Shown here piece after piece: positions 46,301-58,300 of a stretch of 60,000 nucleotides of DNA. Each line of letters begins with the position of its first letter. Within the stretch, counting starts at the first letter, position 1. Where the stretch lies: assembly GCA_914767715.1 (NCBI GenBank), contig OU612075.1, forward strand, positions 3,040,001 to 3,100,000, given 5' to 3'. The notes beneath the pieces are model-generated. The model was not told the DNA's origin. It did no database searches and saw only the letters and a program-made list of their open reading frames with translations. Source of the DNA: Membranipora membranacea (Eukaryota; Bryozoa; Gymnolaemata; Cheilostomatida; Membraniporidae). The position numbers and the translations under genes were made by a program.

Positions 46301-49300
46301 CGAGTCACCAGTAGCTCAGCTCGAAGTACTGAAGGATATCAGTCAGAACTTTCCCTCACTGGCCTCAACTTTAGCCAAAGTATCGGTCAAATCTGATCTG
46401 AGATCCTCAATCAGGTCTACTCAATCTGTAAGTAACTAAGTTGATGACATTGCATAACGAATTCAGAAGAACAGATGGTAAAATGGAAGTAGCCTTTGGG
46501 GAGGCGGCTGATACCGTTGTCTCTGCTGCAGGCAGGTTTCGGCACGTCTTTGCGCAGATATCAGAATAATTGCAGCGGGATTTGCTGGAGAATAGCCAAA
46601 TCGGAACAATTCAACCACCACCTAACCCTCCTACCCTCTCCCTTCCTTTACTCCTGTACATATACTCTTGGCATTGCAAAAGAGTTATTTATTGGCAACA
46701 AAACGAGATAGAGCTAGCATGCAGCGCAGAATAATTACGTGAAGAAATTGCAGAAAAGTTCATCACCTCGTTCAGCCCTTGGAAAGTTGGCAGCCTGCAC
46801 AGTACCTTAATGAAGTCAGACACTCTTCCCTCGAAAAATTAACATGTAATCTACATAAATTACCACATGAATTTTTTTTAAAATTTTCTCCTGTGGTGTT
46901 GAACCTGCCCTTTTGGAATGTGGTAAAGGACCTGTCATCCACTTACTCACTTACTGTACTATTGGGTGTGAGAAGCGCAGGCCACATTCCTCAAATTGAC
47001 AGCATAATAAATCTGTGACCTGTTGGAGAACTTTGACGCGTGGTAAACACGAATCTCCACCCTGTTGATGGATGTCCACATGCTGCAACAAAATTGATAA
47101 ATTTATTTGATTGCCTTCTGGAAATTCCAAGTGATATTTTGCTTTTAGTTTTTAGAATGAAGCATATGTAGTGACCCTGCGTCATAAGGCCAATAATATC
47201 TTGTTGTAGAAGCATGCGATCTATCCACGGGATATTAAGCCGGGGAAATGTTGAGCTATCTACGTACAGATGGCTGTTGAAATAAATACATTTTTTTATT
47301 TTACACTAGCACAACCCTGGTCAGGAGGGAAGAAATGGTGTTTATGGAATATTGGATTATAGGAAAGTCTGTTGTTTCAATACATTTTGCCATCTTATTT
47401 GCAGGCTCTGGAGCAGTATGGTATCACATCTGGAGATTCAGCGCTGCTTGTTAATGGTATCACTATGGATGTGGATACGGTCGATATGTTCTCTCTATAT
47501 GATACCATCAAAAACGATCTCAAAATCATGGATGAGCTGAGTCAGCATGGCCTGGCAGTGAGTAACCAATCAAAGTCTGAGTTGAAGGTCGCATAAAGCC
47601 TTAAAATGATAATTTATTTTGATATTTTTACTCTAATTTTTCCATAGCTCCGAGCTTGCTAGGGGAATCAGCTTCAATAATTGCAAGTTGATTTATCAAG
47701 CGGGTGGTGGTCTTTTTTACTATTATTGTTAATTATTTTATGCTCCTAAATCACAACTGTTCATTATGATCACCATTAGGGCCTATTATTATTAAGTCTG
47801 TTACACTGACTCAGACTTGTGGTTGGCTCCTTGGTTACAGGATGGAAATGGTACTGAATAAAATATTTTTTTAGTTTTCTAGACACGCTCTACATGGATG
47901 TGATTGCAATACTTTTTTGTCTAGATTAGAAATTCAAATTTGACTTATTTCTGCGTAAAATGGCACAATTAGTCTGGCATGATGTAATTCTTTGGTGAAT
48001 ATTCTCATTGAGGTCCTTTTTAAACTCATTTGAGGACTCTATTTCCTTACCAAATTAGCCAATGCACAAAATATATACCCTTTGTATTTCTTAATATGAT
48101 AGGAAATAGACCTCTGACACCCTAATTAAAATTAATTATAATTATTCCCCATTTATTTAGTCAATCACACCCATTCAAAGTGTCACTAAAGGTGGTAAAT
48201 GTTCCACCCTACAAAATCCGTATACTGTTCAACCATATACTGTTAAACCATATACCGTATACCATATACAGTTTTACTATATACCGTTCAACCATACACG
48301 ATTCTATGATAAGGTATGCAGCCTCTTGGCCCAGCTTGTGATGAATATGAAACTTGTTCACACTATTGCACATTCTTATGTTTGTAGAATGAAGATATCG
48401 GTAGTTTATTGCGGCAGCTTTCTAATACTAAAGATCAGCAGTTCGCTCTGGATATCAGGGATTCAGCTATTACGGTGAGTATGTTACTAAGGCCTGGTTC
48501 TCAAACTCAAACACATCATATGATAGCGGCAGCATATCACAAGCGGATCATATAGGTCTAGTTTAGGTCAAGTTTGATCCATTTGCCTGCATTGCAGTTG
48601 CTCCCATCCACTGGTCACACCGCATGCCGTCATGCCTGCGGCGTGACCAGTGGATCGGGAGCAAATCCGAATCCGTGGTCTAGGTCTAATATTACTGGAA
48701 AGAATACCATAAACTCTTCTTCTGTGTAATAATCTGCGGGATGAGCTGCAATTTGGCTTAACACAAATGCAATTCGGCAGCCAAAGTTCTGATTAAATCG
48801 TGATTGCTTTTTCTGTGTTTGCGAGAAGGCAATATAGGGGTTGGAAACCACATTTTCCTCCAACATTGAACTAGCTATTTGATTACCTCCATAAACTGCG
48901 TAACCTCCTTGTAAATCCAGTAAGACATAATTTGTTTCTGATCGGATAGAAGGATTCGAGCATTTGAAAATCAGACAGTACAGACAACTTATCTAAGAAA
49001 TAGAGTTAGGATTTTTTGGAATCCACTGGGATTTGAACTTAGTAGAAAAATATTAGCCAGATACACTCCGGTGTTGTTCTGGAGATGTGTACTCTATGAT
49101 GTCGGCAAAGCTTACTTTACTTCCTATTTAATAGTGAATACTTAGACCACTAATCCTCTTTACTGATCCAATGTTACTCATCCTAAATCAATATATAACA
49201 CTAAAACATTCCTTCACCAAGAGTGATAGGCTATTTTTTCTCTTATAATCCTTTTTATTCTGACCATTTTGTTTTGATGGTGTATTGGACTAAAAGGTAC

Positions 49301-52300
49301 TTTGGCTTTATAATGGTGTTAACTCTCTTTTCTCAAGTTATAATCTAAACTTTTCGATTAGTCCTTTCCAATTCATCGTCAGAAATAAAACGGTGATCCA
49401 TCACTTTTACGGCTATTGTCTCACTTCTATGAATGTATTCACGAGGGCTGCATATCCTTCTTTTCGACTTGGCATGTCAAACCACTTTGGCACACCCTTC
49501 CAAAACACTCTACCAAGTAATAGAAAACACCACTGGGGTGTCCTTTGAACAACGTGTGCGTTTTCACCATAAATCATCATCGTCAACAATAACCCATACC
49601 CCTGGAAATGTGGTTTGCATGAAAACCACCAGCCATTTTTTCTACTTGAAACTAAAAGCTGGTTAAGCCTTGAAAAACAAAATCTGAAGAGCAAATATGA
49701 GCAACAAGATATTCATAGACTACTGGTTTTTTCTACTGTTTACGATAATAATGAGGGATCAGTGTATACATTATTGTATATACTGATGTATTCACTGCAA
49801 CTGTATACACTGATGTATACACTGATATATACACTTTATGTATACACAGATGCATACACTTTATGTATACGCTGATGTATGCTTAAAGTAGTATTTGATG
49901 TACAAGCTTATATGTACATGTGGCTGTGTGTACTATCTAATTGCCTGACAATTGATCTAAGCTGCAGTTAATGTATTAATTTTTATCATCACATGTTTCT
50001 CTGTAGTATATTAACGACTTGGAGAATGATGAGATGTACAGAAGATGGCCCAAGTCTCTGCAGGCTCTGCTTCAACCTACATTCCCTGGAATGATGAGAC
50101 ATTTATCCAGGAATCTATTCAACCTGGTATGTAACGGCGCACTGTACAATATTGTATAATTCATGTGCTGTATAACATACAAATATTGTAAGTGTACGAT
50201 GAATGCACATTACAGAACTGTAAAATACATGTATATGTAGGCTACATATTGTGCAGTGTGGTGTAAAAAAGGTACACAGTGTATGAACACATTGTGGAAT
50301 ACAGTATAGCAATAATGTACAGCGCATACACATTACAGTACATTGTAATTACTGTAATAGCGCAGTGAGTGATGTGTGATACAGCAATGCACCATGATTA
50401 TATATCAATGTATGGATGCTCTAAACACATGTACAACAGTATACAAAAAACAGAACCTTACTGCCACAAAGTGCTGTTGCTGGGTTTGCCTAGCCCTGAT
50501 CTCAGGTATGGTGACCACAAATCATTCTGATCAATGGTGTGTTAAGGCAACCTAATTTTCAATGACTGTGATGGCTCAGCTGATTATGTTTTGTTTCTAC
50601 AATAATCCAGCGATAACAATGATAGTATACCATTATTATAGGGGTGATAATCCGCTATGGTGATTCAGGTTTTATTTGCCGCCTTGACTTATCTGGAATT
50701 GAATCAAGTAAAGATATAAATCTGACTGAGCAAAGCACTCACTCATGGATGAGCCAGAGTGATGAGTTAATGCGCAGCATGAAAATAGGTTCCAAACATG
50801 TTCTGTATCAGATGAAGCAAATAGTAAATCCACAAGTTCAGTGCATATTATGCTTTATGCATAATATGCACTGAATTATGCATAGTATGCGTAGCATAGG
50901 AAGCTTGCAACTATTTATCAGTGCTAAAGAGAGCAGCAGCATAATAGTTATCCAAATGTGCTCATGTTGTGTCAACAAATCTATTATCAAACTTCTCCCT
51001 CTCTCTCAAGTTCAGCAGCCCTTCGTTTTTTTAGACATTCCTCACGCGAGACAAACACTATGATTACTTTTATTATAGATACTGATATTTGACGTGAATG
51101 ACCTCAGTATAGGCAACCCTCTGTCGTTTATGGCCACTCTATATATGCACAACGCACCACTGAGAGTAGGCTTAGTTCCTGTAGCCGATGCTGATGATGA
51201 GGCTGGTTCACTGCTGGCCCAAATCTTCTACAAGCTGGTCGAAGAAAAAGATGGAGCTGAGGCTATACACATGCTATCAGGGGTAAGATGCAAAAAGTGT
51301 GCAAGATACAAATTACTCCATATTGTATTGCAAACACCTAAACCTTTGCATCATGTATATAACATATGTACTGGAGTCCCAAGGTATACACGACAAGCGA
51401 TTTTGTTATACAGCTATATTGCAGTTTGCAGAAATTAGCACCTTGCCACATTTTACAAACAATCATGCAGGACTTTAAACTGGCTCACAAAATGAAGGCT
51501 GTAAAAAGCCACCAGAGGATTGAAAAAACCAGAGGGGGCGATGGGCAGTGAACACAACAGATTATGTCGATGATGATAAATTGAATTCTATATTTGGCAA
51601 TATAAGGCGATTATCACCACAAGTAAAAGTATTTCCCTCTTTTAATCCAGATATAACTGGAGCTTAATGGCGACTGCAATGATTAATTGAATTCTAGCTA
51701 GGAAAAGATTATGGCTAGCAATATGTTATATAACAAAGACCAATCTGGAAACAGCATGGAGATGTGTATCGCTTACAAACAATCAATATTTGTCTCTATC
51801 GACATTTCATCTTGTGTTGTATGCTTAGAGTTCTATTTTCGTATGTTTTAGTTTTACCAGATGTTGAGTAGTATGGACAAGAAGATGACTATCGATGAGA
51901 TCCGACAGCATTTCAGTAAGACAATTGGTGATGTTACTGAAGTTGATGAGGATGAGGAGTATATACAGAGCAGAGAGGTTTGATATACAATAGACAGTTT
52001 TCTGAGCTCTGATTTAGGCCTCGATTCGGAGTTGTCCTCTCTCCAGTTTGGTACTTTTAACCCACGCCGCAAAGGAAAAAAGTGCCGGAAAGAGGGTTAT
52101 CTTGATAACCACTTATAATAGGATAAATATTATTTTTGATTCAGAATCTGCAGCATTGAAAACTCATATGGACAGAGTTTGGGAAATAATTTTAGTATTT
52201 GGATAGTCAATTATAGCACTTTCTGCCTGTTTTGCGGACCATTTGGCAGAATTTTTCATGAGTTTCATCACTAAAATTAAGATTTATCAACATTCAAGCC

Positions 52301-55300
52301 TCCAATTATTTGGAAAACCCTGTCTCTCAGGGTTTTCAATGGTGCAGACTCTGAATCAAAACTCATTTTTATCCTAACATAAGCGGTTTTCAAGATAACC
52401 CTCTTTCAGCAGGTTTTTCCTATGCGGCTTGGGTTAAAAGTACCAAACTGGAGAGAGGACAACTCCAAACTGAGGCATAAATAAGAGCTCAGAAAACTGT
52501 CCATTATAATAGAGCTGCAGCAGTGAGACACAATCCTGTCTTATAGCTAATTTTCAGAAAAAACTGATGAAAGTTGTCTCTTTTTTATAGTAAACTCTTT
52601 GTTACAGAAATTGGGCACCCTTTCATAAATGTTGGAAATAAGCCAATGGCACCATTTGTCAGATGTTTTACCTGATCCTATCTGACTAAATGATGTGAGA
52701 AAGCCCAATCCATTCACCTTCATAAACTTTCAAGTACTTGAAAAATGATTGTATATTATACATGAAAATGATTTATACTATAAACTGTTACCATATGCTT
52801 ATGATCCTACATAAGACACTGGTCACTCTATCGTGAGTCTACCCTCAACATCCATGTAAATTGATTATCAAAAGCCCAGACCAGAAACAACTCATTTATT
52901 TTCCAGTTATGTCAAAGCTAGGCTTATTGTGCAGGCTTAGGCCAGGCATAATTGTTTTGTTTTTGTAATGCTTAGTCATAACCTGAATGTTATGCACTGA
53001 TTGCATCTCCTATTCTGCTCTGAACATCTTTCAAGATTAGCCTGTCTGATGAGCAACAATGTGGCTTAGTCTCCTAATCTTGTTATGATGATTATGGTGG
53101 TTATGGTAATTAGTTAATGGCTGGGTAATTATGTCTGTTAGGAATCCAGCACTGCTCATATCATTAATATCCTGTGTTCCCAAACTGTAGACAGCTACCG
53201 ATATGTAATGAACCATAACTTCCATTCACCATTTTATCTGGCCAAATTATAAAACTTATTGTGTCTATTTTCGACATTAATTATCAATTCCTTTATTAAT
53301 TTCAATGAATGCACATTCGTGTGGAAGATGAATAAATTGATGGACTATTTTCATATTTAGGCGTCTGCTCGCAGTGCGCCATGCTGTAGAGCCGGAAAAA
53401 AGTGGTAGAAAATAGGAAATAGCATGCATATAATTAGACGTTATTACATATACTATATTCTGGTGAAAAATGTTAATTCTTTAAGTTTTTGTCTCAAATG
53501 CACAACCGAAAGAATTAAATGGTGCATTTCACAACATATTGGCTCTTTCCTAATATCAGATCTCTGATGATGTGCAAGAAATGGCACTGGTGGGATGAGT
53601 CACTCCGCAACCCCAAATCTAAACCCAAACTGATCCCTAAACTTGTCCTGGAAGTGTGGCATAAACCACCGGATTACCACTAGCTCCTAAAGAGGTTATC
53701 ATCACCTTTTGTAGCCCCATCCTTTGTGGTCCATTGGTATATCCCGCCTATAGATGGTCTCGCATCGTGCCTCTTTTATTTGAACTCAAAGACCATCTCC
53801 GAGTTGTCTATTGAATCTTTTGGGAAAACTGTATCAAAAGTTTTCCAGATAATTCTTTTCAACGCTATTTTGCTCTATTCAATAATAATAATAATAATAT
53901 CAACTTTATTTGCTATTCAAGGCCCTTTTCAGGCAAACCAGAATATGCTTACATAAGATTCATCACATCTACTTAGCGCACTCCATTCCATGTTCAATGT
54001 TTATATCAACATATCTTGACTTTTTGCAGAAAGCATATCAGTTCTTCAAGAGATCTGGCTTGACCTCCACACCTACATTTTTGCTGAACGGAGTCATTCT
54101 CAAGGATATTACATATAATACAATGGAAGAGGTCATTGTGCAGGAAGTTCTACAAGCCACTCCCACTTTCCAGAGAGCTGTTTATCATGTAAGCTACCAT
54201 GACGTCATGTCATCTGTGGGTGGTTTCTATTCTACTACACAAACTTTGATGTATTGAACTACTGGGTACCATATATAAATATAGGGATTAAATTTATTGT
54301 GTAGGTACGGAATAAATAGCTGCACTAGGTCAATGTTAGGTCGCGGCCAGCTACTGTTTTATAGCGAATATCCTGTTACTGTGATGGAGCAAATTTACTG
54401 AATGGCCGTCTTGCCTGTTGTTTGGATAGAAAAACTTTTAAAGAAAGTAAGAGGCAGTGCGGGTGATATGAGTGCCTGCCCTCTGATACACAAGTACCCT
54501 GTGTTCTATACCAAATACAGTCTACTCATACTGAACTCTGATGGTGTGTGCAAGCTTAGGTCAACTTGCCGCAGAATATGGGGACCCTGATGATATCTTT
54601 ATGTCTTAGTGTTCAGACTGAGACAGACCTGGTGATCTTAATGAACCTTTTTTTGATAATAATTAATTAATTATTAAGCTTCTAGCGTCATATAATCACT
54701 AGTGACCATTTTCAAAAGAAACTGACGTAAACCAATCACATAACTTATGGACATTTAAACTTTTAAGTGTTCCTTGAGAATATTAAAGCATGGTTGTCCC
54801 AAGTCAAAACACATTGTGGCAAATCCAAGTTGGCACCTCCTTTCCCTTCTTGGCATCTGAATACATAGGTTGCCACTCCTTCCTTCATAAAAATGCAAAA
54901 TCTCCAACTATTGATCACATGCAAAGATTTGAAGTGGATCTGGGATTAATTAGATGGGAGTTGGTGTAATCTGATGCTGTCTTTCAATCAAGCATCCATT
55001 TGGACATTCCTTATATCATCATTTAAAATCTCAATTGCATTATTTAACTGGCGCACAAAGGCGAAACTTATTCACTTCCATCGAAAAATAATATAAGCTA
55101 TGGATGATCTAAATTCAAAGGTATGTCAACCTGTATTTCCTAAGGGAAGTGATGGCTTTCACACATCGTTAATTTAAAAATCTGCCATTATCTGATTCAT
55201 AAACCGAAGCCTTACTCAGCCTGTGTTTCAATTGGTTGCCATATTTTAATCCTTTTTCATGTCATTAAGATTAAGGAGGCATCAAACAGGTTTAAGTGGT

Positions 55301-58300
55301 GAGATGTCGTGGGATTTTAATGAAACCGTGCCATCTCTTAGTTAACTCTATTCTAACCACAGGTCTAAATATCCCCATCAAGAGGCTATAAAAATATGTA
55401 ATGTAAGTGAGCCACAGTCTGATTGATGATCAGGTTAAGCAAACAGCTCTAGGTGATAAAACCAAAGATCCACTTGCAGTGCTTCTTAGTCATAAGACTT
55501 TCATCTTGACTTTATGTAGTCTTTGATAAAAATGAAAATGTCAATGTCAAATGTTGTTGAGAGTGATGTAAAGTTAGCATCAATCACATGTTTGTTAATC
55601 CCTTCTCTCTAGTCATATTTTACACAAATAAGGGAGATCACCTCCGTCAGCAGCACAAGTGTCAATGTGGATCCAAACAATCCAGATATGCCACCACTGC
55701 CATGGAACTTGGTGATACAAATTTAATCTAAGCGTACCTGAGAGAACAGGTTTACTTGCAGGGGGACAAAGTTTACCTTATTTTGCCCATGCTTGAAAAA
55801 AACCAAATTATCACATACCCTACATGTGACTTATATTATTTTTAGGGTAAACTGAAGGATGATATGGACCCTCTGGAATGGCTGATGATGCAGGATCACG
55901 TTATGCCTCGTCTTAATCCAAGAGTACTCAACCCTAATAACAAATGTGTACCAATCAACAAACCGGCCGGTATGTTACATCATCGTCATTACCATTATCA
56001 TCATCATCATAATCACCACCATCATCAACGTCATTACCATCATCATCATCATAATCACCACCATCATCATCAACGTCATTACCATCATCTTTGTTACCCT
56101 TGTAATCATAAAGAAAGCGTTCGTTCTTTCACTCAACTTTTGATGATGGTAGACACTTTGGAATTTGGAGAAGCGAGTTGTTAAAGTATACTGCCCCCTC
56201 AATTTATTTGTGGCTATTTTTGTGTCACAACTTTTAGCCTCCTAGAATTATCACCAAACAGCTATATACATCAATATGAATAGCCATAAGTTCCCCTAAT
56301 CCATTTAATGAATATATATCAGTGGCTTCATAACTGCCCAAACCCACTGGATCAGCAGGTTGATTCACACTGTAGGATGTTTTAGCCCTCCTGTAGGCCG
56401 ATATTCCTGGGTTTGGTGACAGCTGATTCAGGGCGAAGTGTGTTGGATCTTAGATCAATAAATGTCTACTGCGTGGCCGTTGTTAGGAGGAAGATCTTCA
56501 TTTGCATTTTTTAAGTCAAGGCAGAATTCTTATGCATTAATTAAATAAACATTTTTTAAGCTTGTGTTTTCAGGTCTTATGTGCATCTAACTGCTTAAAG
56601 ACTGTTTTAGTAGCTGCATCATGATGGACACACCCGTTGGAACACCACTAAATGAAACGGATATGTTGACCAGGATGAGCAAAAATAATTAAGTTGGATC
56701 AATTTAAAAAATTAAGGAGCTCGCTGATCGTTTGCCATAAATCATTAGCAAAGCCTAAGAAACATTTTTTCGCAGTGCAATTACCCCTTTTAGCTCATGA
56801 GAGACACCTGCATTTGGGGTATTAGTGTAACATATCACCTTGGAGAACCTTTTAATATTGTGTGGGCAATCATGTCTAATGGGCATTTTGACAAGTTCAA
56901 ACCTAATTGAGTGACAGTGACCTAGGAAAGACTATTCTGGTGCGAAAAAGTATCAGGCATTAGGTGATTATTTAAGTATTTGAATTTTTTTCTTCTCTCA
57001 CTTTATACTTTCGACTCCGAACATAGCAACATTTTAGAGGAACCTTCCAATTGAGGGCTTCCAATCTTCTTTGTCAAAAAAAGAAGTCCTGAACATCAAA
57101 ACTTCCATCATCTCATCACTCAAAATTTCCCGAAATAACTGTCTTAGCTGTTGTACACAATTTACTGCATAGATTTCCCTCACACTTTTGCAGAATGTAG
57201 TTTATAATAAATGATCTGAAAACCATCTGATCTTATATTATATAAGATATAAAATCTGAAGGAATTTCTGATGTTGGACAAGTGGTTCCTCAGAAACAAA
57301 GTAGCTTTGTTCATCAAGTTCAGACAGCTCAATTAGCAGCTGATGCAACGGTGACAGAGGAATATTTTGATTACAGGGGAAGATTTAATCCTAGCAACAA
57401 GCCTTTTTCAGTAATTAAAGGAAATCAGCTTGTGGAAGGGTTGTCTTTATTGGAACATCCTATTTTGTACCCCCAACTTGAGGACTAAGCGGAAAGCTTT
57501 GACAATAAACTTAGGTGCGCCTTTTAAGTATCACTCCACTTGTCTTTGCCTAGTGAGTTACAAATGTTGCCAGTTTGCCACTGTAATTTCCCCCCAACAC
57601 CTTCCTCCATCTGCATTCCATTTCATCTCATCTCATCTCACTACAATGCCAAATACCTAAAAAGCATTTCATTCTTCCCTGCAATGTGTCACCATCCAAG
57701 CACTTTTTGACGATCTAGATATAGCTTTATATGATAATTCAGAAATAATGATGCATAATAAAGGCAGATTAAAATAAAATAAGAGCAAATTTTCTTAATT
57801 TATACCAATAAAAATCTGCACACCATGCAAGAAAAAGAAAAGGTTGTTGATGTAGGCATTAAACGACAATCACACAAGTTGGTATCTAAATTACAAATTA
57901 CTCAACTACAATCACTACAATAATCTACATAAGTAGAAAAGTTGTTTTTTACAAATGTGTTTGATGAAATTTAGAATTGTGTCTCCTTTGGGAACAGAGA
58001 GACAACTCCTTCAGATAAATGTTTTTATTTTCTAGGATTGACACTAGATAGCCTTAAATACCTGTACAAGGGAGACGATATAGTGAGAGATACTACTATG
58101 CTGGTAGTTACTGATCTCAATACTGTACAGGGGAGACAAATACTCGCTGAGGCAATCTCACATATGGTGTGTATTGTAGAGTTTTATAATAGTATTAATG
58201 TTAGTAACCAGTGTAAGTTATTTCCTGTTATTACTCTTGGTTATTAGCTGTAATTCATGTTTGTTTCAGATTGTTTTGACTCAATGTGCTAAACAAATAC

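Noticed and set aside
49413-49694. 93-codon minus-strand open frame in a UGGT intron
   Set aside because: No recognisable motif, splice pair or repeat support; could be an old transposon fragment, but I cannot show it.
55864-56202. His-rich plus-strand and Met-rich minus-strand open frames
   Set aside because: They are translations of a CAT/CAC microsatellite; the real UGGT exon ends at 55,969.
57282-57488. 68-codon plus-strand open frame in UGGT intron 13
   Set aside because: It lacks credible splice sites, and exons 13 and 14 already join in phase with continuous UGGT similarity.
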